NCBI GenBank assembly: GCA_022570795.1
Contig: JAKUDP010000001.1
Span: 1,302,001-1,366,000, forward strand
Direction of reading: 5' to 3'
Source of the DNA: Sphaerulina vaccinii
Taxonomy: Eukaryota > Ascomycota > Dothideomycetes > Mycosphaerellales > Mycosphaerellaceae
Length of the DNA stretch: 64,000 bases
Under the pieces are notes generated by a model. It saw only the letters and a list, made by a program, of their open reading frames with translations, had not been told where the DNA came from and ran no database searches. This document shows positions 52,565-63,671 of this stretch, piece after piece. Positions within the stretch are counted from its first letter, which is position 1. Each line of letters starts with the position of its first letter. The translations under genes were made by a program, and so were the position numbers.

Positions 52565-53439
52565 AATTGCGACCAGTTCCAGATGGTAGAGACACGCAAG
52601 TCGCGATGGGAAGAGATATAAGATGAAGGACGTGAGAAAGAGAAACACAGCCTACCTGAACGTGAAGATAGACAGTAGTTGAAACAGCGCTTGCAAAAAG
52701 ATACGCGTCGTACATGAGTAGTTTCCTGTCCACATCTCGTATGTCTATTGCTGTAGTAGTCGCGTATGAGTTTTGCAGAAGGACCATTGGCATACACGCG
52801 TCTGTCTCCACTTAGAGGTGCAAGGAAGATGCGCCACTCTGCGACTGTTGAGCAGCTTGGTAGACACATGAGATTGAAGAGGCAGGGCTCCGCGACACTG
52901 TCTCTCTTATCGTGGACTTCTGTGCAGTCTTCCTGCTGGCTGTGTTGATCGAAGGCATGCTTGCTTGGTGCTCGTGCTCGTTCGCGTCTCCACATCTTGA
53001 ACTGGCCCTTCTTCGGGCCCCATGGCGGCGGTAGGATCTTAGACATCAGTCCAGAGCGGATACCAGACAGCTTATTTCCTTTTGAGGTTGGCATCAGCAA
53101 CTGTTGGTCATGGAGATCGTGGTAGTGACGGTCGAGATGCAAACGTGAACAGCGAGCAAGGGAGTGTATCAATCGGAAGGAACGGCCCGCCCGGCTGCTC
53201 TTGCTTTCCAAGGTTCTACTATGGCGCTGACAGAATTGTTTCCCAAACAACACCTCAGATATTTTGGACTTCACCAGAGACGAAAATTCGGTGTATGAAC
53301 GCGGTCGCCCTCACCACACATGATATCACGCATTCTTTGATACCACGTGGCCAGCAAACGCTCCTTCTGGTCTCGGACATCTGCCAGCAAGCCTGCATCA
53401 GTTCACTTCAAAGAGCCTCAAAATATTAAGTCATGCCAG
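52565..53439. promoter_or_regulatory. Divergent promoter between GH16 and the large F-box gene
   Basis: 875 bp. A minus-strand frame open from about 53094 to 52513 overlaps the GH16 start and lacks protein character; I treat it as chance or leader. A CACGTG sits at 53344-53349, just upstream of the F-box gene. Confidence 0.4.
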
Positions 53440-56400
53440 ATGGCTGATACTCCTACGCCATCTGGATCGCTTTTCTTGCCGACCATTAGCGAAATGGACA
53501 ACTCGATTGAAGAAGACATTCCCCTCAGCCCGAATTCACCTCGAAGAAGGCGCCGCGTCCTTAGAAGCAACGCCCGTTCATCCACCGATACTGGCGCGAC
53601 CGCGACTGGAAGCCCGACATTTTTCAATCCTGAAGCAAGTGAATTTGTGCCGACCAACAGGATGCCCTCTAAGAGAAAGGCATCGTCTTCAGCGCGGCAG
53701 TCCAAAACTGCTCCCGCCATGTCACGCAGCACTGCCCCAGACAGGAACCCTGCCGAAAATCCCATCATCCATGCCTCGGAATTGTTTGGACCTGGAGCAT
53801 TGGCACAGCCAAACAGCGCTGGCGATCTGTCAGTGGCTGCGTTTTCGAACTTGTTCGATGGAGATGCAGAGTCAGAGATCTTCGGCCTCGACGACATGGA
53901 TGTTACACCTCCCCCAGCACCCGCACCGGTAACCACCACTACGCCTACGATACTTTCTCGACAGCGACAGCGTTTGACTGACGCGATGAGTGTAATACAC
54001 GCACAGGTAACGGAGAAATCCAAACGCGTGGTAGACCCGGTTGAAGGCCTTTCTGCGATTCTGTTCAGCAGAGAAGGACCCGCTGCCACGAACGAAGTTC
54101 TCGATGAACATATCAAACTCCGCTACCTGCCTTTGGTATCGAACTCGAACGCCAGACAATCCATAACTAAGGATACCGAGCTGGTAATCCTGCCCAGCCA
54201 TCGCGATCGCATCAGCATTACCACTCGAGGTCCGAAGGTCTGTTGTGCGTCCTGGCCTACCGACATGCTACCCGTGGAGATATTCGACCTGATCACGGCG
54301 TTCTTATCGCGCGACGATGTTAAGTCTGCCCGTCTGGTCAACAGAGAATGGGAGCGCAAGGTTTCCGGGACTCTGTTTGCCTCTTCAGTGGTACCGTTCA
54401 ACACAGAACTTTACGATATGATCGAGGAAGACAGCAAAGCTGCTCAAAGCATGACAAGGACTTCCTCTCGGATAAAAAGAAAGGGTAAGGCAAGGGCTGT
54501 TGACGTGCCACACCAGGGCACTGAAGTGTCTCCTCGTGGCCTACACTGGCAAAATGCCAAGGACGACTCAGAGGGCAAAGTGTATAAGGGACACGGCCTC
54601 CGCGTCTTCCAGGGGTTTGGTCCATACATTCGACACTTTGGAATGAGCTTTGAGGTCGCTGAAGCTCAACTTGCACGTCCTCCAGTCAAGAAGGAGCTCG
54701 ATCACGTCACTTCATACTACGGCTCATACGACTGGCCGCAGCATCAATACACTCGGTTTGCAGGTCTTGCTGGACTCGAACGCACTGCCGACGAAACTTT
54801 GCGTATGAAGGCCGCATTCGCCAACCTGGGCAAAGTGCAGGACTTGGGTTTGTCACTTGACAATGGGCTTGGCTGGCTCAATGGTCCTGACAAATCCATA
54901 TATGGTCGCATATTCCAGCGTAGCTCGCCTGTATTTGGCCATTCTCGTCCAGTACCCGACCAGCAATTTCAAGATGCACAGGCATTCTGGCACGCTATAC
55001 AGGAGTGCCATGCCGGCTTTGGCAACCAGCGAGAAGTTTCACTTGCTCGACATATACTTGCGAAGTCGCCCTCCGAGATCCCAGGCTTACAAAGTACAAA
55101 GTACGCCAATACCAAGCTATGGTATTCGATCACATCTGGCAGAACAGCGCCTGCAGTTTCTTCAGGCTCCACATTCAACGATGGTCGACATGGAGTATTG
55201 TATACCACTTTTAGCCAGTCAGACTCAGCTATCACTGCGTTCGATAAGTCGGCGCTAGTGCCTGCCGAGCTTCGCAAGGAACAAAAAGAGTGGCTTATGG
55301 AGACTGACTGGGCGCAAAGAGCATTCCTCGAGTGCTACATGCTTGCTGTCATGGACAATCCATCAATCTTCGAACGTGTCAGGACTCTGACAATCGCTAA
55401 GGTGTCTAGCGGCTTGCTTCCAATACTTTCCAGGGAGACCTTTTGGGATGCACTGCCAGGAGTGACGGACGTGACGATCCACGTCCAGCCCGACTGGAGG
55501 ACTGTCGAGCGGGACAATGCTGGTTTCGCCGAAACATGCCCGCGCCAGCCATCAGAAGCCGTGAATACTTTCTACAGGTGCATTCTCCGAGACCGTCTTT
55601 GTCTGAGATCATCAATCACCAAGCTCAACATTGGTTGGGCAGCCGGTGGCGAGTATGCCGAGGGCATCTTTGCTCGCAACAACCACATCTTACCCGCACC
55701 GATCACTCAGCTAGAGTACACTACGGCCAATAGCGACCAGCTTGGGCTTGTCTTCCGCTTTGTGGAGCATCTGACTCTTCATAACTGCTGGATGACTCCA
55801 GTCACGTTTGAAGGGCTGCTGAAGAACCACGCGAGCAAGGCTCTGAAGACCTTGGTACTGAACTCTGTCTCGTTCACGGCGCATCCTCGCTTCCCTGCCG
55901 GTGGTCAGGCCGCTATGCAAAATCAGATCTTGCAGGCACTGGCAGCGCCTCCAGCTGTCGCTGGCCAAGGTCAAGGGCAGCCACAAGCTGTAGGGCAAGG
56001 TAACTTGCCGCAGTGGCTACAAAACGTTGGAGCACTTCCTGCAGGTTGGCAGCAAGCTTTGCAGAACGGTGCACTGCAAGGAGGCCCGCAGGCTTGGCAA
56101 AACCAACTTGCTCAGCTCGCGCAGATGGCCGCTGTCAACCAAATGCCGCAGCAGATTCCGCAGCAGATTCCACCGCAGCAAGGCCAGAACCCGATGGCAT
56201 TACTCAACTTTGGTCTTGGAAATAATGCTCAGCAAATGGTAGCTGCTGGCATGGCCGGTCCGAATGCAGTTGCACCTCCCCAAGCCTTGCCGCCTCACCT
56301 ACAGAACTTGGCAAATTTGGTGCCAGTTCTTGGGAATCCGAACATGCAACAGAATCAACCGACACCCTCGCATTGGACAGAAGGTCACCGCGAAGGATCA

Positions 56401-56865
56401 TGGGCGCAGGTCTTGGACAAGATGTCACCCGGCTCGATTTTCAGCGATTATCTTCCTCAGCCACAACCTTGGGAGGAGCAATTGCCAGAGCGTGCCGAGA
56501 CGAATCTGCAGAGCATCGAATTCAACTCTTGTGGTTACGTGAAGCTCACAAGCAATACCACATTTGATCAGTACGCCATCGAGGCGGGCGCCGAACAAGG
56601 CTATTCAGTCTGGTTCAGAACGCGTCAAGCTGCTCTTTTGCCAGCCATGATGTCAACCAATGATCGCTATCTTGGTCGGATTGTCCAGTTCATGCCAGAC
56701 CGAGAGTTGAATGCTTTGCGGTACGCGTGGGGCTTAAACGAGGGCTGGACTGATCGTGAAAAGGCAGAAGAAGTGGAGTATGATGGACTGTTAGCTGGCG
56801 GTACTGGGAGATTCAGTGGCAGAATTGTCAAAGGCGAGGAAGCAAGAGTACCAACGACGCCATAG
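53440..56865 (+). CDS. Large F-box protein with Gln-rich region
   Basis: Single exon, 1141 aa from ATG 53440 (MADTPTPSGSLFLPT); upstream in-frame sequence has only non-ATG starts. The N-terminal 280 residues are disordered (SPNSPRRRRRVLRSN). The F-box lies at about 298-345: WPTDMLPVEIFDLITAFLSR, SARLVNREWERKVSGTLF, so the protein probably feeds substrates to an SCF ubiquitin ligase. A long conserved middle follows, without leucine-rich repeats I can define. A Gln/Pro/Ala-rich stretch (about 55910-56240) reads as low-complexity linker. The C-terminal block FNSCGYVKL ... GRIVQFMPDRELNALRYAWG recurs in fungal F-box relatives. Substrate unknown. Confidence 0.85.
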   Translation: MADTPTPSGSLFLPTISEMDNSIEEDIPLSPNSPRRRRRVLRSNARSSTDTGATATGSPTFFNPEASEFVPTNRMPSKRKASSSARQSKTAPAMSRSTAPDRNPAENPIIHASELFGPGALAQPNSAGDLSVAAFSNLFDGDAESEIFGLDDMDVTPPPAPAPVTTTTPTILSRQRQRLTDAMSVIHAQVTEKSKRVVDPVEGLSAILFSREGPAATNEVLDEHIKLRYLPLVSNSNARQSITKDTELVILPSHRDRISITTRGPKVCCASWPTDMLPVEIFDLITAFLSRDDVKSARLVNREWERKVSGTLFASSVVPFNTELYDMIEEDSKAAQSMTRTSSRIKRKGKARAVDVPHQGTEVSPRGLHWQNAKDDSEGKVYKGHGLRVFQGFGPYIRHFGMSFEVAEAQLARPPVKKELDHVTSYYGSYDWPQHQYTRFAGLAGLERTADETLRMKAAFANLGKVQDLGLSLDNGLGWLNGPDKSIYGRIFQRSSPVFGHSRPVPDQQFQDAQAFWHAIQECHAGFGNQREVSLARHILAKSPSEIPGLQSTKYANTKLWYSITSGRTAPAVSSGSTFNDGRHGVLYTTFSQSDSAITAFDKSALVPAELRKEQKEWLMETDWAQRAFLECYMLAVMDNPSIFERVRTLTIAKVSSGLLPILSRETFWDALPGVTDVTIHVQPDWRTVERDNAGFAETCPRQPSEAVNTFYRCILRDRLCLRSSITKLNIGWAAGGEYAEGIFARNNHILPAPITQLEYTTANSDQLGLVFRFVEHLTLHNCWMTPVTFEGLLKNHASKALKTLVLNSVSFTAHPRFPAGGQAAMQNQILQALAAPPAVAGQGQGQPQAVGQGNLPQWLQNVGALPAGWQQALQNGALQGGPQAWQNQLAQLAQMAAVNQMPQQIPQQIPPQQGQNPMALLNFGLGNNAQQMVAAGMAGPNAVAPPQALPPHLQNLANLVPVLGNPNMQQNQPTPSHWTEGHREGSWAQVLDKMSPGSIFSDYLPQPQPWEEQLPERAETNLQSIEFNSCGYVKLTSNTTFDQYAIEAGAEQGYSVWFRTRQAALLPAMMSTNDRYLGRIVQFMPDRELNALRYAWGLNEGWTDREKAEEVEYDGLLAGGTGRFSGRIVKGEEARVPTTP

Positions 56866-57097
56866 GTAGCGTTATTGTTGCTTGGGCTTGTCATCGAAAG
56901 GATGACGCCAATGTACATAGATGATGCACATTCACTTGGTGTGACGGAAGGCATGAGGTCTTCAAGGTTAAGCCGGCAGTAGAAAATGAAAGCCTACTTT
57001 ACGGCGTACAAGAACCTAACAGTGCCAAAAGCATGCGAGCGGGTGCGCTATCGCGAGCTGAAGACGTCTCTATTTGTGATGTATTATCTCGTCACGA

Positions 57098-58342
57098 CTA
57101 GTAGTGTGTTGGGCAAGGCGCCTTCGAGCTCGAGCGTACAACAGTGGTAGTCGTAGTGTACTCATTGATCGGCGCAGTCTGATTTGCCACGTATGGAGCC
57201 TGAGTATTCAAGCTGGGCAAAGCTGCAGTCGTGCTCTGGCAAACACAACCCTGCGCAAGCGAAGCGACACTCGTTGCTGGAGGAGCATTGTGGCACCATG
57301 TCGAAGTTGTGTAGCCGCCGACAGTTGTGCTTGGCGCATCCGCTGCTGGCAAGAACTTCGCCTTGATCAAAACGGGGATGACACTGCCAGTGGCAAGGCT
57401 GAAGCTCTGATGGCCGATTACATCGAGGATCGTGCTGATAGTGCCCGAGTGAGAAGTGAACGAGATCCAAGTGTGATCGTCGTTGGTGAAGACATCGTCC
57501 AGGAGTGTGAGCATCCGCTTCTCGTGCGCACTGTCTGATTCTGCCGTGACGCCATTCCAGAGCTCATCGTACTCGTTGAAACCGTGCTCGAGCTTGAAGC
57601 TAGGATATGTGTCTTTGATAGATGTCGCGTTACTTCTGTGGTCGCAGGTGTGGATAGAGATGCCTTCTCTCAGCAGTTCCTTGACAGTCGGCTTGAAAGG
57701 GTAGTATACTGGTAGGTCCAAGCCTCCGAAGGTCAGATTTGCTGTGGCCAAGCATCTCTTCAATGGCGAGGTGTAGTAGCTTTGAGGACGTGGGATCTTC
57801 TCAACTTCTATCCTGTTCTTCCAGTAGTTGTGGGCGATCTCGGCTTGAAGAACACCGGCATCGGTGAGCTGGGCGTCTTCCCAGTAGAATGTGCCATTGC
57901 CCTTGAGCTGAGCCCAGTAGCAGTTCCACGCTGGTGTCCCGAATGCAGACTCAGCAGCATTGTGATAGCCTTGTCCATGTCTACCCATGAAAAGCACCTT
58001 GTAGACTGTGTTCAAAGGCGCCGCAGCATTCAGTGCTTCAACCTGTCTCTCGAACTTTTGCCATTGCGTCAAGTTGGCCGACAGCCCATTCGTAGCCTCG
58101 TACGTCCGATTGATCAAACCGAAGTTACTTAGAGTCTACGGAAGGTTAGGCTCGTGCTCTTGTCTTGACTTAGGCGAAATACGGACATAATTGAAGGTCG
58201 AAGCGTTCGTGGTCGGCTCGTCTTGAAGGAAGTATCCTGTTACTGTGGTGTAGTTGATATAGCCATTGCCTGTGACTTTCAGCGAAGATGCGCTGGCACA
58301 AGACGCCAATAGCGCTGTCAGAGTAAGTGAGGAAAACATCAT
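57098..58342 (-). CDS. Secreted histidine phosphatase / phosphoglycerate-mutase-like protein
   Basis: Extracellular member of the histidine phosphatase superfamily. Two exons: 58342-58187 and 58135-57098 (51-nt intron with the unusual donor GTCCGT, CCTAAC branch, CGTAG), 397 aa. Start MMFSSLTLTALLASCASAS is a signal peptide. Splicing restores FNYTLSNFGLINRTY, a conserved family block. Catalytic FMGRHGQGYHN at about 102-111 with His105; YYTSPLKRCLATA; GFNEYDELWNG; a second catalytic His in ISFTSHSGTIS. The C-terminal 90 residues are Thr/Ser/Pro-rich with CVCQSTTAAL. Substrate unknown; relatives act on phosphate esters. Confidence 0.87.
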
Positions 58343-58691
58343 CTTGGTGATCAATGGCTGCAGCAGAGCTCGATGAGTGAGGACCTATTGCTTCTTGTAC
58401 TTTCCTATATCCACCTACATGCGATGACGGCTGCAACGGCATCCTGTGCCTGCGTACATCGTGCTTGGTGTACTCGCTAGAGATCCCAAGTGGGTAGAAC
58501 ACATCTTCGAGGATTCTTGTATTCAGGATTGAGCAGTTGGTCCGAAGTCAGACTTCCAATGATGCCGCCGAGCATGAGCACGTGAACATCAAGGTGGAGC
58601 CGACGGTGATGTTCTTGGCTTCTCACCGACCGCATGGCGATCTGTTCTCGCAGCACCTTATCTGAAAGACTAGCATCAATCGCTTGCTCTC
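58343..58691. promoter_or_regulatory. Divergent promoter region
   Basis: 349 bp between the phosphatase gene and the small F-box gene. No specific element recognised. Confidence 0.45.
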
Positions 58692-59285
58692 ATGTTCCTC
58701 CCGCTGTTGCACCATGGGTCGGCAATGGCAGCAGATGAGCCTCATGCGTCAGTCGTACAGCGTGCCCTTGGGATTGGAGAGCTGCTTGAGAACGTGTTGT
58801 TCTTCGTTGACCAGGCTGATTTGTTGAGGTGCCGACGAGTCAACCAAAAGTTCTTGGAAGTCATAAGTTGTTCGAAACCGTTACGGCAAGCACTGTTCCT
58901 GGAGGTCGATGATGACAATACCGATCAGAATGTCAATCCGCTTGCTCCGACTTGGTTCCATCACAAGAAGAGCGGATACAGAAGCAGTACCATCGCAGCT
59001 CGTATTGACCTTGTCGATCTATGGGCCCAGTACCAGTCTCAGAATGATGTCAAACCACTATGGCACAAAATGCACATCAGCCAGTGTAAAACCAAGACTT
59101 GCGTGATACCAGTCGGAGCACATCTCACGATATTCTTTCGACGAAGCTTCCCAGAAGGCATGACGTTCGGAGACCTGGAAACATCTCTCATCTCTGCTTT
59201 CGAGATTCGAAAAGGCAGGAAGTCCAGTCCGGAGAGGCTCGAAGAGCTCTCTATCGATAACTCAGTGTTGATCTACTGGACGTGA
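58692..59285 (+). CDS. Small F-box-like protein
   Basis: Single exon, 197 aa, start MFLPLLHHGSAMAADEP; the second Met (residue 12) is a plausible alternative. IGELLENVLFFVDQADLLRC and RRVNQKFLEVISCSKPLRQA with LFLEV match the short F-box layout common in Dothideomycete hypothetical proteins. The remainder (WFHHKKSGYRSSTIAARIDL ...) is not a recognised substrate domain. Function inferred only from the F-box. Confidence 0.75.
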   Translation: MFLPLLHHGSAMAADEPHASVVQRALGIGELLENVLFFVDQADLLRCRRVNQKFLEVISCSKPLRQALFLEVDDDNTDQNVNPLAPTWFHHKKSGYRSSTIAARIDLVDLWAQYQSQNDVKPLWHKMHISQCKTKTCVIPVGAHLTIFFRRSFPEGMTFGDLETSLISAFEIRKGRKSSPERLEELSIDNSVLIYWT

Positions 59286-59951
59286 AGCCTGGCATGTGCG
59301 CAACCCACCAGCAAAAGGGCAAAAGCGTACGCGACACTGCCGGAAGTGGATCGTTATTGTCGGATCTGATTAAAGTCGAGATGTATCTCTGGAAATTTAA
59401 GCATCTCTTCCAGGCAAGCAAAAGTGCAAAATGTACACAACACCGCCGGAAGAGGTAGAAGAAGGAGGAGGTATGTCGGAATAGTCGGATAGAAGAATCT
59501 CGCGGAATGACTCTAGCGAGATGGAGGACGGGCTTCCCAGAGAGGCTTATTCTAGCTTCGTGGGTCCAGAGGTTGACGGTGTTGATGTCTAAGCACATCT
59601 TTTCATGTATTATATACCCTCATTGCAATCTGGGCCTGCGATTGGACATGGAGGTGGATCGGCTATGCCAAGAATGAAGCTGGACTTATGGAGATGGGCT
59701 TATGGAGCGGGAAGGTTACGGAGAGAAGTGAAAGTGTATTTGGCTGGCGATATGGTCGAGTGGAAGTTGGAAAGATTGCTGGTTGTTAGTCCTGATGCTA
59801 AGGGGTTCGAACCTGCCCGTGGGATGGCTTTTTTCGCTTTTTTGGCTTTACGATGTCGCCTCTTTTATCGACACCCCCTCTGCCATGAAAGGGGTCGCTG
59901 AGGGACATGGCACCGAGACTCGATCAAATATAACGACAAGACTTCGCCGCC
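59286..59951. other. Stretch with a tRNA-like pol III signature but no intact gene
   Basis: A plus-strand ORF (59605-59901) has no signature. An A-box-like TGGTCGAGTGG (59753-59763), a B-box-like GGTTCGAACC (59804-59813) and two T6 runs (59829-59834, 59838-59843) lie in tRNA-like order. The flanks do not pair as an acceptor stem, so at most this is a decayed tRNA or tRNA-derived element. Confidence 0.3.
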
Positions 59952-60788
59952 TCACAAATCGTCTTGCATAGGACCACTCTCCACAAAGACCTTCTTCAAG
60001 TTTTCTCGATCACGTCCCTTACGCACGGCTGCAGCATAACGTTTCCGCATGAACCGCCTCCCTCGAGGCACAGGCGACGGAACGGCAAGCCAGCCTTCCT
60101 TGCGTTCAAGTCCCAGCTCCGCCATGTTCTCACCTGCTGTCCAGATCTTGTCTGATATACCACAGTCTTCAGCGAACGTCACGATGCCCGCTCTCTCGTA
60201 CTGCAAAGCAGCCGCAGTTTGCTCAATGGTGCCAATCAGTGGTTCAAGGTCTGGTCCTTGCCGTATAACCATTCGCTGAATCCTACCATCAATCCTGAAC
60301 TGCGATTCTGCAGACAAAGCGGAGACTTCATGGAGATTGAGATGCCTCCAGAACTGTCCTTCAAGCTCAAACTCGTCGTTCTGCGCACAGAGGCTTTGCT
60401 CCATGAAGACCATGACGTCCGTATAGAGGATGGCTTCCGCTTCTTTCTTGAGTCGGCCGCAGGCATTGACGAAGATCGGCGGCCGAGGTGAAAAGTGCTG
60501 TTCGATATCTGGGGACAACCACATGCCTACAAGGTTCTCTAGAAAATGTTCGCCACGGCCCAGCCTTGCTCGGCCCTGCCTTGCTATTCGTTCCTCAAAG
60601 TATTGCTTTTGATCTTGTAGCTCGCCGACTAATGCGAGTCGCAAGATCTGGTCCCTGAGTTCTGCTGGCAGGCTTAGAAGTCCCGTTTTGGAGTTCTTCG
60701 CATAGGTGATGTTGCTGCAGAAGAGTTCGAGGCCAGCGTTGCTGAGCGCGCCAATGTCCATCAGGATCTGAGGAATGGTTCGTTGCAT
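59952..60788 (-). CDS. F-box-like / LPAELR-type fungal family protein
   Basis: Single exon, 278 aa, start MQRTIPQILMDIGALSNAG. LLSLPAELRDQILRLALVG is the hallmark of a large fungal family of degenerate F-box-like proteins, followed by ARPPIFV-type NACGRLKKEAEAILYTDVMV (typical CR.IR.E....FY block). The middle contains an acidic loop and the tail is basic (RRFMRKRYAAAVRKGRDR). No catalytic motif. Function unknown; expanded families of this kind are common in plant-associated Dothideomycetes. Confidence 0.75.
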   Translation of the reverse strand: MQRTIPQILMDIGALSNAGLELFCSNITYAKNSKTGLLSLPAELRDQILRLALVGELQDQKQYFEERIARQGRARLGRGEHFLENLVGMWLSPDIEQHFSPRPPIFVNACGRLKKEAEAILYTDVMVFMEQSLCAQNDEFELEGQFWRHLNLHEVSALSAESQFRIDGRIQRMVIRQGPDLEPLIGTIEQTAAALQYERAGIVTFAEDCGISDKIWTAGENMAELGLERKEGWLAVPSPVPRGRRFMRKRYAAAVRKGRDRENLKKVFVESGPMQDDL

Positions 60789-61220
60789 GCTGTGTGGCTG
60801 GTCTTCACAGATCTATCGAAGTTGAAGGAAAGCTCTCATGTGGTGCCCTGTGAGACTGCTCTGTTTGTCTTGCAAGCCCGTAGGAAACAAGTTTATGACA
60901 CTCACAGCCGCCGCGTACAGATTCTTCCACATACTCCAAGACAGTTCCAGTCCAGAGGTGAAGCAAATCAGCTGTTTTTGACAAGGCAAACACCGGTCCG
61001 TTATGTGTGTTATGCTTACTTGTGTCTCTCCTGTTACGAGTAACGACGCTTGACACATCGATACTGGCTTCTCACACCAATCAGTGCTGGCTAGGATAAT
61101 AGAAGTCGGCTCCATGTGACATCTTATCATCGCGAGAGCGCAGAGAGCTGTGGCACAGTCGCGCCGGAATCAGAATTCTGACTTATGTATGTTGAAAGCG
61201 AGAAGATAACCTTTGGTCAA
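60789..61220. other. Intergenic, nothing recognised
   Basis: Upstream of the LPAELR-type gene and downstream of the permease gene. No ORF or motif of note. Confidence 0.5.
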
Positions 61221-62927
61221 CTACATATCAGTGATATACAAGTCCACACTAGGTCCAACATAAAACTTCCTTCCAATCACCACATAATAAACAATTCCCA
61301 GTAAGATGACGCCACCGTACACAAGACAGCTGTAGTTCATATTCTGAGCTGTAATCGGGTCCGCGATGCTGGGTGGAAAGAACGAAAACACTACCGTGAC
61401 CAGTGTGTAAATAGCTGCGAAGATGTTGATAGGCAATCCCCACTGTCCTAAGGTCCAAGGCCCAAAATTGATTTTCCCGCCTCGTAGTCGTCGGATGATC
61501 ATCAGGACGATTGGAATCAAATAGGATGAGAGGTAAGAGGCTGTCGTGAGGGACACGATTGCGTTGAAGGCGACCGAGGAGGCGAGGTAGAGGAGTCCGA
61601 GAAGAGCGTTGATTATGCCTGTTGCGGCGATCGTGTAGAGGGGAATAGACCAGCGGCTGTCGATCTGTTTATAACATGTCAATGTTGAACACCTTTGGGA
61701 ATGAGAAATGCTTACTCTGCTGAGGTATTTTGACCCAGGTATCCCGCCATCTCGTGAGAAAGCCCAGGCTTGTCTCGAAGCACTTGCTATGAAGCCGAAA
61801 GTCGCACACACATAGAGTGTGAGGAGCAATGCAGTCATTACGGAAGTTCCCACTGCACTCCCTGTAGCGTTCAAGAAGATCTCCACGAAAGCAAGTCCTT
61901 GGAAGCTCAAAACGTCTTCTGGATTGCCGAAACAGTACAAGATGAAGATGTAAGTTGCGAAGCCGAATGCCCCATTGATGAAGATTGTTGAGAGCATAGC
62001 TCGAGGGACATTGACCGCCGCGTCCTTGACTTCTTCGGCCATATGGCAGGCTCCGTCGTAGCCTATGAAGAGGATAGCACTTCCTGATTGTCCAATGAGC
62101 CAGGCGAGGCCAGAGGGGTAGTTGGAGTAGACGATGAAGTCCGTCCAGACAAAGTGGTTGGGACTTATTGGAGCCAGATGTACCACTGGGATCAGGATGG
62201 CGAAGAAGCCTACCACATGAAGAATGAGTATGAGACCTTCGAGGCCCGGCAGGATCTTGACTAGGACGGTGTTGACGAGTAAACACAATGCCAGAACTGC
62301 AAAGAGTAGTAGAGTCCCTTGCCATCTTGGAGCGGTATAGTCAGGATTGTTGATTGCAATGAGACTTTGGATCGCTGTCGCTCCGAGATATGTGCCTGTT
62401 GCTGCCGAGGCTTGCCAGCCGAGTGTTGAGATCCAACCTGTCAGCCAACTGAGGAATTTGGCGTGACGTTTCGGTGCTAGGAGAGCGGACCAGTGATATT
62501 GACCGCCAGAGATAGGGTACCTAACCGTCTTGTAAGCACTTCTTGCTGTGATCGGACCAAGTGGTGGTTGCAAAGGGACTTACATGCTAGCCATCTCCGC
62601 CATACTAGCACAAGTCGCCAATGCTCCCACGAAAGCTACTATGAACCCGTAGAGCATAGTCGGTCCACCACCATTCACGAAAGCTGTGAGGAAGAAGGGT
62701 AGAGCTGATTCCCAGGTACTCATCATCGTGGTTGTGAAAGCCAGGATCGTGACGAATCCGAAACGTCTTTTCGTCTGCTGCTTGACGCCCATCTTTCGCA
62801 TGTCTGCGGCATCTCGACTACTCCATGCTAGATCTTCGGATTGTGGCGAGTCGATGTTGGACATCGTTTCACCTTTGGTACTTTCAATGGCTCCATGAGC
62901 GTCTCTGGCTATCAGGATTCGTGGCAT
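61221..62927 (-). CDS. APC-family amino acid / GABA / choline-type permease
   Basis: Twelve-span plasma-membrane transporter of the amino acid-polyamine-choline superfamily, closest in style to fungal UGA4/HNM1-like permeases. Three exons: 62927-62584, 62520-61716, 61664-61221 (introns 63 and 51 nt), 530 aa. ATG 62927 (MPRILIARDAHGAIES) is first; MSNIDSPQSEDLAW at 62864 is an alternative. Family blocks: GFVTILAFTTTMMSTWESAL, MAEMASMYPISGGQYHW restored across intron 1, then IGYDGACHMAEEVKDAAVNV and PRAMLST, then RQAWAFSRDGGIPGSKYLSR spliced to IDSRWSIPLYTI. Substrate cannot be told from sequence. Confidence 0.92.
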
Positions 62928-63671
62928 TGTGGTGGACTCTTAGGCTGACGAGCCTGTGACTGACTGTACTTGAGCTTAGATCCTGGATTTGAGAAATTCG
63001 TACTTCAGCCTCAATCCTGGTTGGAGTAGTAATCCAGTCCGATTGTCGTGCTGTCGTGCAAAGATGCAACTTTATCAGCACAACCACGTGGAAGCAGCGT
63101 GGAAGTTCGCGACACGAGATGATGCCCTAGGGCGTGATTGCGATTTGCGATTTGCAAGCAAGGTCCGTGTACGGAAGGAAGTGGTTTATCAAGATGTACA
63201 ACATGAGTGGTGGCGCCCCTCTTTGTCGTCTCCGAGTGCACAGCAGATTGCACAACAGAAGAAATGCATCCTTCCGCCGCCGCCGCCTTGAAAAGTCCCG
63301 CTTCTCACTACTGTGAGGAGAAATTCACCTGCCCAATACGAACTCATAGTCAGCTCACCACCACCACCGCGCGTTGTACCCGATGTGACGTCTCTCGGCA
63401 GCTGCACCAAACAAGGTCAATCACTGTAGATCTTTGTGATGCCACCAATTATATGAAGTTGTAGTGACAGTAAGGTTTGCCCAGATCATTAAACTTCAAT
63501 GATCGACGCTTATCTTACCACTTTGACCTCATAAGCGTGGGATCTATGAGCCCCGACATCCGAAAGCTTGTCGGTATCGTCAGCTAAGACAGAACAAGAG
63601 TCCGAGAGTTCTCGACTTGCTTCCTGCTGGCTTCCTTTGCTTGCATGCACCACAATATCAAGTAGGCCTCC
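62928..63671. promoter_or_regulatory. Divergent promoter region with a CCG microsatellite
   Basis: 744 bp between the permease and the rhodopsin-fold gene. A short (CCG)n run lies at about 63271-63288. No credible ORF. Confidence 0.45.

Noticed and set aside
52513..53274. 254-codon minus-strand ORF upstream of the GH16 gene
   Set aside because: Starts without ATG, overlaps the GH16 start, Cys/Arg/Ser-rich without motifs; probably chance or leader.
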